The notes: a model not told the origin generated them from the sequence alone. 42,666 nucleotides of DNA from Eubacteriales bacterium (GCA_030527715.1 JAUNAF010000010.1:1-42666), one strand, 5' to 3'. Shown: positions 23,250 to 32,267, counted from the first letter of the stretch. Numbers and translations are program-made.

Positions 23250-23537
23250 ATGAACAAGTACGAATTAGCCGTTGTTGTCAGCGCAAAGATCGAGGACGAC
23301 GACAGAAATGCTACCATTGAAAAGGTGAAAGAGTACATCACTCGTTACAATGGTGTCATTACGAATGTGGATGAATGGGGTAAGAAGAAATTAGCTTACG
23401 AGATTCAGAAGATGAGCGAAGGTTATTACTACTTTATTCAGTTTGAAGCAGATTCTGACTGCAATGCTGAGCTTGAGAGACATGTTCGTATCATGGAAAA
23501 TGTTCTCAGATATTTGTGCGTAAGACAGGACGCATAA
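23250..23537 (+). CDS. rpsF: 30S ribosomal protein bS6
   Basis: Small-subunit ribosomal protein S6, 95 residues, which binds 16S rRNA as a heterodimer with S18. The start MNKYELAVVVSAKIEDDDRNATIEKVKEYI and the block GKKKLAYEIQKMSEGYYYFIQFEAD are typical, ending ENVLRYLCVRQDA. AAGGAGG lies 9 nt before ATG 23250. First gene of the conserved rpsF-ssb-rpsR operon, with a structured leader upstream. Confidence 0.98.
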   Translation: MNKYELAVVVSAKIEDDDRNATIEKVKEYITRYNGVITNVDEWGKKKLAYEIQKMSEGYYYFIQFEADSDCNAELERHVRIMENVLRYLCVRQDA

Positions 23538-23555
23538 GTAAAAGAGGAGATCAGA

Positions 23556-24026
23556 ATGAATAAAGTCATTTTAATGGGTCGTTTGACCAGAGATCCGGAA
23601 GTCAGATATTCCGCAGGAGAGAATGCTACCGCAGTTGCAAGATATACACTTGCAGTTGACCGCAGATTCGCTCGCCGCGACAGCGGAGAGCAGACCGCAG
23701 ATTTCATCAGCTGTGTAGCTTTTGGAAGAAGTGCAGAGTTTGCTGAGAAGTATTTTCGTCAGGGCACCAAGATTGCAGTGAGCGGTCGTATTCAGACCGG
23801 AAGCTACACAAACAGAGACGGTGTCAAGGTATATACGACAGAAGTAGTTGTGGAGGATCAGGAGTTTGCTGAGAGCAAAAACGCATCCGCTTCCGCAGGT
23901 ATGGGCTCTAATGTCGGCGGCTACAGCGCAGCACCGAATCCGGGCAGACCGACGCCGAGTGCGGCATCTGGTGACGGATTTATGAATATTCCGGATGGAA
24001 TTGATGAGGAGCTGCCGTTCAACTAA
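23556..24026 (+). CDS. ssb: Single-stranded DNA-binding protein
   Basis: SSB protects single-stranded DNA in replication, recombination and repair. The 156-residue product has the OB fold at about 1-105 ([19 protein letters not shown]...[21 protein letters not shown]), then a Gly/Pro/Ser/Ala-rich linker and the acidic tip [10 protein letters not shown] that recruits partner proteins. GAGGAGA precedes ATG 23556. Its position between the two ribosomal genes is the standard arrangement. Confidence 0.98.
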   Translation: MNKVILMGRLTRDPEVRYSAGENATAVARYTLAVDRRFARRDSGEQTADFISCVAFGRSAEFAEKYFRQGTKIAVSGRIQTGSYTNRDGVKVYTTEVVVEDQEFAESKNASASAGMGSNVGGYSAAPNPGRPTPSAASGDGFMNIPDGIDEELPFN

Positions 24027-24046
24027 TTTTAATGGAGGTAATAATC

Positions 24047-24310
24047 ATGGCTTACAATAGAAATGATAGAAGCGATTCTCCGATGAAGAGAAGAGGCGGA
24101 CGCAGAAGAAAAAAAGTTTGCGTTTTCTGCGGTAAGGAAAACAACGAGATCGATTACAAGGATACAGCTAAGCTGAAGAAGTATGTTTCCGAGAGAGGAA
24201 AGATCCTTCCGAGACGTATCACCGGTACCTGCGCAAAGCATCAGAGAGCACTGACTGTTGCTATCAAGAGAGCAAGACACGTAGCTCTTATGCCGTACGT
24301 TCAGGACTAA
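24047..24310 (+). CDS. rpsR: 30S ribosomal protein bS18 (zinc-binding form)
   Basis: S18 of 87 residues, partner of S6. A basic N terminus ([10 protein letters not shown]) is followed by [16 protein letters not shown] and [25 protein letters not shown]. The CxxC with the later C-x2-H indicates the zinc-binding (C+) version of S18, in contrast to the cysteine-free form many bacteria use. ATG 24047 with TGGAGGT 8 nt upstream is preferred to the in-frame ATG 24032. It ends the operon before a strong terminator. Confidence 0.97.
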   Translation: MAYNRNDRSDSPMKRRGGRRRKKVCVFCGKENNEIDYKDTAKLKKYVSERGKILPRRITGTCAKHQRALTVAIKRARHVALMPYVQD

Positions 24311-24337
24311 TTCGAAATTATTCGACAACTTAAAAGG

Positions 24338-24391
24338 AGCCGAAGCAGCATAGAATCAGAAGATGATTCAAGCCGCTTTGGCTCTTTTTTG
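24338..24391 (+). terminator. Terminator of the rpsF operon
   Basis: GAGCCGAAGC (24338-24347) pairs with GCTTTGGCTC (24376-24385), one wobble, enclosing GAATCA/TGATTC; a T run covers 24386-24391. An A-rich stretch on the other side may let it also serve the convergent methyltransferase gene. Confidence 0.88.
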
Positions 24392-24422
24392 TTGTCATCA
24401 TGTAAAGTGGGCTGCCGGGAAA

Positions 24423-25235
24423 TCAGGCAACTTCTGCCTCTGCAGTTTTGGTATTTCTTGCCTCAATCAGAAACAGCGGGGTGGATGCGAAGCTGATCTT
24501 TTCATCATCGGACCAGACACGCTTCCAGATATGTTCATCCGGACAGACGGAGATGCCCATGGAAGTGAGCAGATCCACATCCCAGGCGGGTCTTTGGATG
24601 CCTGAGAGAGGAATGCGTCTGGCGATATCCTCCATGATACTGAAATCAACACCGGTGCCTTCATCCACATTCTGATCCATGATTCCGGATTCTGCCGCAT
24701 TCTCACGGTCCCGGCAGTAGGAATCCTTTGCCTGCTCATCGTAGAGATAGCCGTACCAGTTTGCATCGAAATTCAGGAGCAGTCCGTCATGGCAGAGCAC
24801 GCGAGACCATTCCCGATAAGCCTGCTCCGGATGAGGGAGGTTCCAGGTAAGATTTCTGGAGAGAAGTACTTCAAAGCTGTCATTAGCAAACTGAAGAGCT
24901 TCTGCGTTCATCTCATAAAAATGAATTCTGTCAGCCAGAGCACCGGCATTTCTGCGTGCCTCGGTGAGCATATTCGGAGTGAGATCGATGGCAGTGACAT
25001 CGTAGCCAAGCTCTGCGAGTAGGATGGCAAAAAAGCCCGGACCGGTGCCGACCTCAAGCACACGGATCTCATTTCTGGAACGGTCTGGGAAGCGGCTGCG
25101 GATCTTTTCATCCAGCAGCTGCTGCCAGCGCAGATGACTCTCTGTATGGAGTTCCATCTGATTTACTTCAGAGTAACTGGAAGCACGCTGGTTCCAGTAA
25201 GAACGGTTTTCACTGATGATGGTTTTTACTGACAT
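24423..25235 (-). CDS. Class I SAM-dependent methyltransferase
   Basis: 270-residue cytoplasmic methyltransferase of the UbiE/Methyltransf_11 type. Motif I is VLEVGTGPGFFAILLAELGYDVTAIDLTPNML, with the acidic end of strand 2 in AIDLT. Later motifs are MNAEALQFANDSFEVLLSRNLTWNLPHPEQAYREWSRVL. Its substrate is unknown; the architecture fits small molecules more than nucleic acids. Start ATG 25235 (MSVKTIISENRSYWNQRA) is preferred to an upstream in-frame ATG at 25295, since the family begins near the YWNQRASSY motif and AAGG lies upstream. It is a monocistronic minus-strand gene convergent to rpsR. Confidence 0.88.
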   Translation of the reverse strand: MSVKTIISENRSYWNQRASSYSEVNQMELHTESHLRWQQLLDEKIRSRFPDRSRNEIRVLEVGTGPGFFAILLAELGYDVTAIDLTPNMLTEARRNAGALADRIHFYEMNAEALQFANDSFEVLLSRNLTWNLPHPEQAYREWSRVLCHDGLLLNFDANWYGYLYDEQAKDSYCRDRENAAESGIMDQNVDEGTGVDFSIMEDIARRIPLSGIQRPAWDVDLLTSMGISVCPDEHIWKRVWSDDEKISFASTPLFLIEARNTKTAEAEVA

Positions 25236-25485
25236 AGCAGGATATCCTTTTCCTTTCTGAAAAGTGACTCTAAAAGATTGATAATATCGTAACATTTTAT
25301 GAAGAGTCCCACAAGCCGGGTGGGGGGATATAAATTTCCAGAAGCGTCAGTTTATTGTGTAAAATTACTAATAAATTTTAAAAAATTAAAAAATTTTACT
25401 GTACTTTTCTGAAAAAATGGTATACACTAGAACTATCAAAAGGGTAACTTTGATGAGATCAAACATTTTGTAAGGAGGTAAGAGT
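25236..25485. other. A/T-rich intergenic region before ald
   Basis: No open frame. It holds a small CCCAC/GTGGG hairpin and a long A/T tract (about 25365-25400). A TATACA box near 25420 is the likely -10 element for ald, but no convincing -35 box is visible. AAGGAGG at about 25472-25478 is the ald ribosome-binding site. Confidence 0.5.
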
Positions 25486-26598
25486 ATGATTATTGGTGTA
25501 CCAAAAGAAATCAAAAACAATGAGAATCGTGTTGGACTTACACCTGCCGGTGTGGCTGCTTTTGTGAATGCAGGACATAAAGTTCTGGTTGAAAAGACAG
25601 CGGGCGAATCTATCGGCTACACAGATGAAGATTATGTGGCAGCCGGAGCTGAGATGATTGACGGCGCCAAGGACGTATGGGATCAGTCGGAAATGATCGT
25701 AAAGGTAAAAGAGCCGATTGAAGAAGAGTACGGCTTCTTCCGTAAGGGCATGATTCTTTATACTTACCTCCATCTTGCAGCTGACAAGCCGTTGACAGAT
25801 GCACTTCTGAAATCCGGTGTAACTTCGATTGCATATGAGACCATTATCGGAAAGGGCGGAGGACTTCCGTGTCTGATGCCGATGAGTGAGATCGCTGGAC
25901 GTATGTCCGTTCAGGAAGGTGCAAAATATCTGGAGAAGAGATTCGGCGGACGCGGTGTCCTTCTGGCAGGTGTTCCGGGTGTTGAAAAAGGAAACGTTGT
26001 TATCATCGGCGGCGGTAATGTAGGAACAAATGCCTGCAAGATCGCAGTAGGTATGGGCGCAAACGTTACGATCCTTGATGTCAACGCAAACAGACTGGCA
26101 TATCTGGATGATATCTTCCCGAGACAGATCACAACACTGTACAGTTCTCGTGAAAATATCCGTGCAGCTCTTCAGAAAGCAGATCTGGTAATCGGTGCAG
26201 TTCTTCTTCCGGGACGTACTACTCCGAAACTGGTTAAGAAGGAAGATCTTGCGATCATGAAACCTGGCGCAGTTATCGTCGATGTAGCAGTAGATCAGGG
26301 TGGATGTGTTGAGACGACACATGCAACCACTCATGATGATCCTACCTTTATCGTGGACGGCATCGTTCATTACTGCGTAGCAAATATGCCGGGTGCTGTA
26401 GCAAGAACTGCAACTCAGGCTCTGGTTAATGCTACCGTTCCTTATGGCCTTGCAATCGCAGGAAAGGGTGTATCCAAGGCCCTCCTGGATGATCCTGGAC
26501 TGCTGGCAGGTCTGAACACCTATGATGGCAAGTGTACCTTCCCGGGTGTTGCAGAAGCTCTTGATCTTGAGTATGTAGAGCCGGCATCTCTGCTGTAA
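25486..26598 (+). CDS. ald: Alanine dehydrogenase
   Basis: Interconverts L-alanine and pyruvate plus ammonia with NAD(H), linking amino-acid use to central metabolism. 370 residues, the family length. The N-terminal MIIGVPKEIKNNENRVGLTPAGV holds the substrate-binding Arg of the AlaDH/PNT family, and Lys is present in MIVKVKEP. The NAD fold shows VVIIGGGNVGTNACKIAVGMGANVTILDVN, and the late GAVIVDVAVDQGGCVETTH is conserved. AAGGAGG lies upstream of ATG 25486. It stands alone between a methyltransferase on the other strand and two terminators. In amino-acid-fermenting anaerobes it may run in either direction. Confidence 0.97.
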   Translation: MIIGVPKEIKNNENRVGLTPAGVAAFVNAGHKVLVEKTAGESIGYTDEDYVAAGAEMIDGAKDVWDQSEMIVKVKEPIEEEYGFFRKGMILYTYLHLAADKPLTDALLKSGVTSIAYETIIGKGGGLPCLMPMSEIAGRMSVQEGAKYLEKRFGGRGVLLAGVPGVEKGNVVIIGGGNVGTNACKIAVGMGANVTILDVNANRLAYLDDIFPRQITTLYSSRENIRAALQKADLVIGAVLLPGRTTPKLVKKEDLAIMKPGAVIVDVAVDQGGCVETTHATTHDDPTFIVDGIVHYCVANMPGAVARTATQALVNATVPYGLAIAGKGVSKALLDDPGLLAGLNTYDGKCTFPGVAEALDLEYVEPASLL

Positions 26599-26637
26599 GC
26601 TCATAAAACGGAACAGGTAGTTTTGCATTAAAAGCGG

Positions 26638-26670
26638 GAAGTCCGGCGTGAAAGCGCCGGACTTCTTTTT
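26638..26670 (+). terminator. Terminator 1 after ald
   Basis: An 11-bp stem, GAAGTCCGGCG (26638-26648) with CGCCGGACTTC (26655-26665), a 6-nt loop and a T run to 26670. Confidence 0.92.
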
Positions 26671-26686
26671 ACTAAGCATGCAAAGG

Positions 26687-26710
26687 GAACGTCCGGAGGA
26701 CGTTCTTTTT
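26687..26710 (+). terminator. Terminator 2 after ald
   Basis: GAACGTCC (26687-26694) pairs with GGACGTTC (26698-26705) around a 3-nt loop, followed by a T run to 26710. It backs up the first terminator 16 bases earlier. Confidence 0.85.
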
Positions 26711-26721
26711 ATGTGCAGGTC

Positions 26722-26751
26722 TTGCAATAAGCGCAGCGGATATATTAGAAT
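26722..26751 (+). promoter_or_regulatory. Likely promoter of the ThrE-type exporter genes
   Basis: TTGCAA (26722-26727), an 18-nt spacer and TAGAAT (26746-26751), 48 bases before the start codon. Confidence 0.5.
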
Positions 26752-26799
26752 AGGGTAACAGAAGAAAGCCAGTAAAGAGCAAATAAGAGGAGTGGAGTT

Positions 26800-27564
26800 A
26801 TGGACCGGAACATAGTCAGCTGTGCATTGGATATCGGTGAAAGAATGCTCAGAACAGGCGGAGAGGTCAGCCGTGTGGAAGATACCATTCAGAGGATACT
26901 GACAAGTTACGGATATGTATCAGTGGACGTATTTACGATCACATCTCAGATACAGGTGACTGCTGTGGATGCAGATGGTCAGGTGGAGCATCAGTTCCGG
27001 CGTGTCTATCAGTGGGGAACAGATCTGGATGAACTGGAACGGCTCAATCAGCTCTCCAGAGATATCTGTGCTGAAAAACCGGAACCGGAACAGCTGAAGA
27101 AGAGGATCAGAGAACTTCGTGAGAACAAGCCAAAGCAGCCTGGATGGGTCGCTTACCTTGGAGCGGTGATGGCAGCCAGCGGTTTCTGCGTCTTTTTCGG
27201 AGGAAGTGCAGTAGATGCGCTGGGAACGGCGGTACTTGCCTGCGCGATCACTTACATGAATCACCGTAGCCATACCAGAAGCGAAAATAAGCTGGGTTAC
27301 TACTTTTTTTATTCGGTGGTTACCGGCATTATCGGATATGTTATGTCGAAAGAAGGCATACACAGCGGCATAGATCTGGATCTCGACAAGATGCTGATCG
27401 GATGTATTATGCTGACGATTCCCGGAATCTCGCTGACCTATGCGGTGCGAGATATGCTGCTCGGTGAAACAATTACAGGGCTTTTGCGTTTTATCGATTC
27501 CCTGCTGATCGCGGCCAGTATTGCCTTTGGATATATGCTGATCTCTCTGCTGTTTGGAGGTTGA
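26800..27564 (+). CDS. Threonine/serine exporter family protein, N-terminal (ThrE) subunit
   Basis: 254-residue membrane protein matching the N-terminal half of ThrE (DUF1212). The soluble part (1-110) shows RMLRTGGEVSRVEDTIQRILTSYGY and FTITSQIQVTA. About five membrane segments follow from residue 115 (WVAYLGAVMAASGFCVFFGG) to the end. In many Firmicutes ThrE is split into this gene and a shorter one, as here, and the two are thought to form one exporter for threonine, serine or related amino acids. AGGAG lies upstream of ATG 26800. The second subunit starts 3 bases after its stop. Confidence 0.9.
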   Translation: MDRNIVSCALDIGERMLRTGGEVSRVEDTIQRILTSYGYVSVDVFTITSQIQVTAVDADGQVEHQFRRVYQWGTDLDELERLNQLSRDICAEKPEPEQLKKRIRELRENKPKQPGWVAYLGAVMAASGFCVFFGGSAVDALGTAVLACAITYMNHRSHTRSENKLGYYFFYSVVTGIIGYVMSKEGIHSGIDLDLDKMLIGCIMLTIPGISLTYAVRDMLLGETITGLLRFIDSLLIAASIAFGYMLISLLFGG

Positions 27565-27567
27565 TGG

Positions 27568-27990
27568 ATGAATAACTGGATTCAAATTATATCGGCATTT
27601 GTGGGAGGCTTTGGATTTGCCATCGTATTTGGAAGCAATAAGAAGCATTGGCTGCTGATCGCGGTCGATGCCATGCTCTCGTGGATGGTCTACCTTGGCT
27701 GCTGTACGTTTACCAGCAGTTTTTTTGCCAATCTGCTGGCGGCGGCATTCTGCAGTCTCTATGCTCACATTGCAGCGAGAGCAGTGAAGGCACCGACGAC
27801 CTGTCTGCTCACTCCCGCGACGGTTCCGTTTATTCCGGGCGGCAGTCTCTACTATACCGTATATTATGCGCTCAGCAGAAATGGGGAGCTGTTTCGGAAA
27901 TATGCGATCGCAACCGGTGAGACGGTATTTGCGGTAGCGATCGGATTTTCATTGATTTACATCTGCTTCTGGACCTATGAGAGGCAGTAG
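27568..27990 (+). CDS. Threonine/serine exporter family protein, C-terminal (ThrE_2) subunit
   Basis: 140-residue membrane protein, the second half of a split ThrE system (DUF3815 type). Four to five membrane segments are visible (IISAFVGGFGFAIVFGS, LLIAVDAMLSWMVYLGC, FFANLLAAAFCSLYAHI and a final VFAVAIGFSLIYICFW). The conserved TCLLTPATVPFIPGGSLYYTVYYALS between helices is characteristic. GGAGGT in the preceding stop region serves as ribosome-binding site, so the two subunits should be made together. Confidence 0.9.
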   Translation: MNNWIQIISAFVGGFGFAIVFGSNKKHWLLIAVDAMLSWMVYLGCCTFTSSFFANLLAAAFCSLYAHIAARAVKAPTTCLLTPATVPFIPGGSLYYTVYYALSRNGELFRKYAIATGETVFAVAIGFSLIYICFWTYERQ

Positions 27991-28028
27991 CGGGTGAAAA
28001 TATAAGAAAAAAAGGAGAAATCAAGTCG

Positions 28029-28979
28029 ATGAAGAAAATCATTTGTACCTGGGATCTGACAGAGGCACAGAAACAGCGCCTCGAGGACAGTTGTCCGGAG
28101 GCGGAGATCACCTATCTGTCTGACAGAGAAGTGACAGCGGAAATTTTAAAAAATTATGAGATCCTTGTGGGAAATGTTGCACCTGCGATCGTTGCGGAGG
28201 CAAAACATCTGGAATGGATCCAGCTGAACAGTGCAGGTGCGGCACAGTACTGCAAGCCTGGAATCCTTGCTGACACCACGATGCTGACAAACGGCACCGG
28301 AGCCTATGGAATGCCGCTGGCAGAGCATATGCTTGGAGGACTGCTGGCACTGAAAAAGAAGCTGATTCCGTATTATGAGAATCAGAAGCAGCACCTCTGG
28401 AGAGACGAGGGGGCAGTCAGCGGCATCTGGAACAGCACAACACTGGTGCTGGGTACAGGAAATACCGGAAGCGAGTTTGCGAAAAGAATGCAGGCACTGG
28501 GAAGTCGTGTGATAGGTCTGCGCCGTACCTTAAAAGAAATGCCGGAAGGTTTTGACGAACAGCATCAGATGGATCAGCTGGAGGCGCTTCTGCCAAAGGC
28601 AGATATTGTGGCACTCTGCCTGCCGGGTACAGATGCAACAAAACATGTGATCACAGAAAAGCATCTGGCATTGATGAAAGACAGTGCGATTCTGCTGAAC
28701 GTGGGCAGAGGAAATCTGGTGGACTGTGCAGCATTGAATACAGCTCTGCGTCGGGGAATGATCGCAGGAGCCTTCCTGGATGTTACTGATCCTGAACCGC
28801 TGCCGCAGGATGATCCGCTGTGGGATGCACCGGGAGCCCTGATCACACCGCATATCGCAGGCGGAAACCATATGAAAGAGATCTATGAGACACTTGTGGA
28901 TATTACCTGTGAGAATATGCGCAGATATTTTGCGGGTGAGGACTTGAAGAACCAGGTCAATCGAAGCGTAGGATATTAA
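28029..28979 (+). CDS. D-isomer specific 2-hydroxyacid dehydrogenase
   Basis: NAD(P)-dependent oxidoreductase of 316 residues reducing 2-keto acids to D-2-hydroxy acids or the reverse. The nucleotide-binding fold begins VLGTGNTGSEFAKRMQALGSRVIGLRR (140-166). Catalytic Arg227 is in LLNVGRGNLVD, Glu256 in TDPEPLPQDDPLWD and His275 in TPHIAGG, so the active site is complete. After the dinucleotide fold the basic RR at 165-166 would suit NADPH; that is inference. AAAGGAG precedes ATG 28029. A terminator separates it from the LacI gene, so whether it serves the transport locus downstream is uncertain. Confidence 0.93.
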   Translation: MKKIICTWDLTEAQKQRLEDSCPEAEITYLSDREVTAEILKNYEILVGNVAPAIVAEAKHLEWIQLNSAGAAQYCKPGILADTTMLTNGTGAYGMPLAEHMLGGLLALKKKLIPYYENQKQHLWRDEGAVSGIWNSTTLVLGTGNTGSEFAKRMQALGSRVIGLRRTLKEMPEGFDEQHQMDQLEALLPKADIVALCLPGTDATKHVITEKHLALMKDSAILLNVGRGNLVDCAALNTALRRGMIAGAFLDVTDPEPLPQDDPLWDAPGALITPHIAGGNHMKEIYETLVDITCENMRRYFAGEDLKNQVNRSVGY

Positions 28980-29015
28980 AATCACGGAAAAAACAGAAAA
29001 TAATATTGATTTGCG

Positions 29016-29054
29016 ATGCGCTCCGCCGGAGAAAAGAACAGCGGGGCGCATTTT
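29016..29054 (+). terminator. Terminator after the D-2-hydroxyacid dehydrogenase gene
   Basis: ATGCGCTCCGC (29016-29026) pairs with GCGGGGCGCAT (29041-29051), one wobble, followed by TTTTCTT. Confidence 0.82.
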
Positions 29055-29080
29055 CTTCATCAAAACGACAGAAAATGCTG

Positions 29081-29109
29081 TTGACAGTGCGAAAGTTACG
29101 TGATAATTT
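29081..29109 (+). promoter_or_regulatory. Promoter of the LacI-regulated locus
   Basis: A perfect TTGACA (29081-29086), a 17-nt spacer and TAATTT (29104-29109). A palindrome, TTTATATATAAA, starts at 29107 over the -10/start region and may be an operator, though it lacks the central CG usual for LacI-family sites. Confidence 0.7.
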
Positions 29110-29150
29110 ATATATAAACACGAGTAAATATATGGTGCGGTTTGGTGAAA

Positions 29151-30182
29151 ATGGTTACTAGAAAAGATGTGGCGGTACTTGCAGGTGTTTCTCCGGCTGT
29201 GGTGTCCTATGTATTGAACAATTCGAATTATGTGAGTGAGGAGAAACGCAAGGCTGTTCTGGAAGCGGTAGAGAAGCTGAATTATCAGCCAAACTACATC
29301 GGAAAGAGCCTGCGGGATAAGAAGACCTACAATCTGGGACTGGTATGTGATGATATTCGAGGTGAGTTATTTGCAGAGATCGCTCATTACAGTGAGTGCT
29401 ATGCATATCAGAAGGGATATAAATTATTTCTGTGTACCAGCCATCAGGATGACCGATTTCTGAGAAGTATGACAAATCATCGATTGGATGGAATTTTTCT
29501 TGGAACCAGCATCTACAGCAGTGATCAGATCAATCAGATGGCGGAAAATGGAATTCCAATCGTTCTGTATAAGGCAAAGGAATATGATCATCTGGATCCG
29601 AGAGTGAGGTGCCTGGAAATAGATTATACCTCCGGTACTTACGAGATCACCAGGCATCTGCTCGATCAGGGATTTGAGAAAGCAGCTTATATGCCGCCTT
29701 ATCTGTCAGGTGTGAATGTCTGGAGAGAAAAGGACTATCGTTTTAAGGGATACTGCAGAGCACTCGCTGAGTTCGGGATGGATATGGATGAACACCTGGT
29801 CAGTTTTGATACCAGCAGCTACGAGGCTATTCTCGATAAGGCAGAGACACTGCTGAGAGAAGCTCAGAGAGAGAAGAAGAGGATTGCATTTGTAACCGGA
29901 AATGATTATCTTGCAATTCGAATCATGCAGAGATTTAAGGAACTGAGACTGTATGATCCATCTAAGATAGCGATTACAGGTATGGATAATACCGCATCCT
30001 CCAGGATCGTGACACCGACTCTGACAACGCTGGATTTTTCAAAAGAAGAGATCGCAAGGCTGGCGATCGATCTGCTGGTGGATAAAACAGTGGTACAAAA
30101 GAATTCGGTGAGAATACCTACCACAGTCGTAAAGCGGGAAAGCTCCGATGGAAGTCTGAAAAGCAGCAGAAAAAGCAGTTGA
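29151..30182 (+). CDS. LacI family transcriptional regulator
   Basis: DNA-binding regulator of 343 residues. The N-terminal helix-turn-helix TRKDVAVLAGVSPAVVSYVLN is followed by the hinge helix region LNYQPNYIGKSLR. The periplasmic-binding-like ligand domain (about 60-335) includes GIFLGTSIYSSDQ, the DYTSGTYEITRHLLDQG block and IAITGMDNTASSRIVTPTLTTLDF. ATG 29151 is preferred; TTG 29142 and GTG 29145 are in frame, and none has a strong ribosome-binding site. It is first in a run with the propeller, Tct and epimerase genes, so it probably controls that locus in response to its substrate or a product. The ligand is unknown. Confidence 0.92.
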   Translation: MVTRKDVAVLAGVSPAVVSYVLNNSNYVSEEKRKAVLEAVEKLNYQPNYIGKSLRDKKTYNLGLVCDDIRGELFAEIAHYSECYAYQKGYKLFLCTSHQDDRFLRSMTNHRLDGIFLGTSIYSSDQINQMAENGIPIVLYKAKEYDHLDPRVRCLEIDYTSGTYEITRHLLDQGFEKAAYMPPYLSGVNVWREKDYRFKGYCRALAEFGMDMDEHLVSFDTSSYEAILDKAETLLREAQREKKRIAFVTGNDYLAIRIMQRFKELRLYDPSKIAITGMDNTASSRIVTPTLTTLDFSKEEIARLAIDLLVDKTVVQKNSVRIPTTVVKRESSDGSLKSSRKSS

Positions 30183-30199
30183 TAGAAGAGGAGATGCAA

Positions 30200-31237
30200 A
30201 TGGAGTGCAAAAGAGAAGTCCTGGTTGACGGAATGCCGGGATTATATGCAGTGGGCAATGCAAGGTTATTTGGAGAGGATTTTTATGTTGCAGCTTCGGA
30301 AAACCGACAGGGACCGGCGGTTTTAGTGAGTGCAGAAACCAAGAAGGTATATCCGCTGACCGGTGGAGAGGGAGGCGTGATGGCGGCTCTGGATCTGGAA
30401 GGAGAAGATGCCATCTTCTGTATCGAAGAATTCTATCCGGTCTTTGACTCCGCATCAGCAAAACTGGTAAAGATCGAACTGGACAGAAAAGATGATGAGA
30501 TCCAGACAAAGAGAACCGTGCTTGCGGATGTTCCTTATATTCATCGTGCAGCCCAGCTGATCGAAGAGGACGGAGTTTATATGGCAGCCGGCAGGCTGTG
30601 CAGACATAAGGATGCACCGGATGACTGGACAACAAAGGGACCGATGGAGATCGGTGCATACAGCAAAGATGAGACAGTCAGATTTGAAGAGATCCAGGAC
30701 GGCATTCTGAAACATCATGCAATGTATCTGAAGAAGAATAAGAAGGGATACGATGATCTGTTTTTCGGCGGGGAGGACGGAGTCTTTCTTGCACAGAGGG
30801 AGAGCGGTATCTGGAAAGTAGAAAAACTGCTCGATGTGCCGACAAGTGATATCGTATTTGAAGATCTGGATGGAGACGGTGTGGAAGAGCTGGTGATCAT
30901 CGAAGGATTTCATGGAAATCAGGCGACCGTCTTTAAAAAGAAAGCAGACGGCTATCAGAGAAGTCTGGAACTGCCGCTGGATTTCGGTCACGTACTCTGG
31001 GGTGGAAGATTCCTCGGAGAGATGGGACTGATCACAGGAAGCCGTGCAGGTGAGAAAAAACTGATTCTTTACAGGTTAGCAGAGCAGGATGGAGAGACCG
31101 TCGTGAAAGAAGAACTGCTGATCGATGAAGGTCAGGCTCCGGCACAGATCGTTGTCAATGAGAGAGAGAATTATGCAGAGATCATAGCTGCAAATCACGG
31201 AGCAGCACAGATGGTCAGATATCGATACACAAAATAG
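30200..31237 (+). CDS. Cytoplasmic beta-propeller-like protein with FG-GAP/VCBS-type motif, function unknown
   Basis: 345-residue protein without signal peptide or membrane segment; I do not recognise a named enzyme. Repeated short beta blocks suggest a propeller, and VFEDLDGDGVEELVIIEGFHGNQATVF (219-245) is an FG-GAP/VCBS calcium-loop blade with Asp222, Asp224 and Asp226. Single histidines appear at similar places in several blades (His115, His172/173, His238, His264, His333), as in propeller lyases or dehydratases where blade histidines bind metal. ATG 30200 has AGGAG 6 nt upstream. Lying between a LacI regulator and a carboxylate transporter, it may be the intracellular enzyme acting on the imported compound; that is inference. 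Confidence 0.7.
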   Translation: MECKREVLVDGMPGLYAVGNARLFGEDFYVAASENRQGPAVLVSAETKKVYPLTGGEGGVMAALDLEGEDAIFCIEEFYPVFDSASAKLVKIELDRKDDEIQTKRTVLADVPYIHRAAQLIEEDGVYMAAGRLCRHKDAPDDWTTKGPMEIGAYSKDETVRFEEIQDGILKHHAMYLKKNKKGYDDLFFGGEDGVFLAQRESGIWKVEKLLDVPTSDIVFEDLDGDGVEELVIIEGFHGNQATVFKKKADGYQRSLELPLDFGHVLWGGRFLGEMGLITGSRAGEKKLILYRLAEQDGETVVKEELLIDEGQAPAQIVVNERENYAEIIAANHGAAQMVRYRYTK

Positions 31238-31298
31238 TTTGGAGCATTTGGCGTGAAGGCGCCTAAAAATAAAAAGAAAAACAAAAAGGAGAAAGAGT

Positions 31299-32267
31299 AT
31301 GAAAAAGAGAACAAAAATCATGGCAGCAGTGATGGCAGCAGCAATGACGATCGGAGCGATCGCACCGACAGCAATGGCAGCAGATTTTCCGGAGGATACC
31401 GTGAATATTATCTGTCATGCAGCAGCAGGCGGCGGAAGTGATGCGATGGCAAGACAGGCAGCACAGATCATGCAGGATCAGCTCGGATGGAGCGTGACCG
31501 TAGATAACAAGACCGGCGGATCCGGTTCTGTAGGAATGCAGTATGTTATGAGCTCAAAGGCAGACGGTTACACGATCGGAACCGCTCCGGTAGAGCTTTC
31601 CATGGTAGAGCCGTTAGGATATGCTGAGATTGGACCGGATGACGTTCAGCTTCTCGGATGTGCAATGTCCTGGCCGGCAGCACTGTATGTATCCGCAGAT
31701 TCTGAGTTCAATTCACTGGAAGATTTCGTAAATTATGCGAAAGAAAATCCGGGTACCCTTCAGGTAGCTAACTCTGGTATCGGATCTATCTGGCACATCG
31801 CAGCATGCGTACTCGCTGACAAGGCTGAGATCGAGCTGGCACATGTTCCGTATGACGGAGCAACCGGTGCCCTGACCGCACTGCTTGGAAAAGAAATCGA
31901 TGCAGCAATCGTTGGTACCGCTGAGGGATACAGCTATGTAGAATCCGGCGATCTGAAGTGCCTTGCAGCATTCAGCGAAGAGCGCAGCACAGTCCTTCCG
32001 GATACTCCGACCGCAAAAGAGCAGAACTTTGATGTTCTGGTATCCTGCTGGGTTGGCTTCCTTGCACCGAAGGGAATCGAAGAAGATGTTCTGAATGTTC
32101 TGGTAGACGGCATCAAGACCGCATTTGAAAGTGAAGAGTATGTTTCCTTCTGTGAGAGCAGAGGATGCGGCAGCACCTACTATGGACCGGAAGATTTCTA
32201 TAAGATGGTAAAGGCAGATTATGATTACTATTCTGAGCTGATCACCTCTCTGAATATCGGAGCATAA
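31299..32267 (+). CDS. tctC: Tripartite tricarboxylate transporter substrate-binding protein
   Basis: Extracellular binding protein of the TctC/Bug family, 322 residues, for a carboxylated compound. A signal peptide (MKKRTKIMAAVMAAAMTIGAIAPTAMA) ends before ADFPEDTVNIICHAAAGGGSD; the AAGGGSD loop near residue 45 and the LGCAMSWPAALYVSADSEFNSLEDFVNYAKENPG block are typical, as is the HVPYDGATGALTALLGKEIDAAIV segment. There is no lipobox Cys, unusual for a Gram-positive binding protein. AAAGGAG lies 7-8 nt before ATG 31299. The family binds citrate, aromatic acids, amino acids and sugar acids, so the ligand is open. Confidence 0.94.
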   Translation: MKKRTKIMAAVMAAAMTIGAIAPTAMAADFPEDTVNIICHAAAGGGSDAMARQAAQIMQDQLGWSVTVDNKTGGSGSVGMQYVMSSKADGYTIGTAPVELSMVEPLGYAEIGPDDVQLLGCAMSWPAALYVSADSEFNSLEDFVNYAKENPGTLQVANSGIGSIWHIAACVLADKAEIELAHVPYDGATGALTALLGKEIDAAIVGTAEGYSYVESGDLKCLAAFSEERSTVLPDTPTAKEQNFDVLVSCWVGFLAPKGIEEDVLNVLVDGIKTAFESEEYVSFCESRGCGSTYYGPEDFYKMVKADYDYYSELITSLNIGA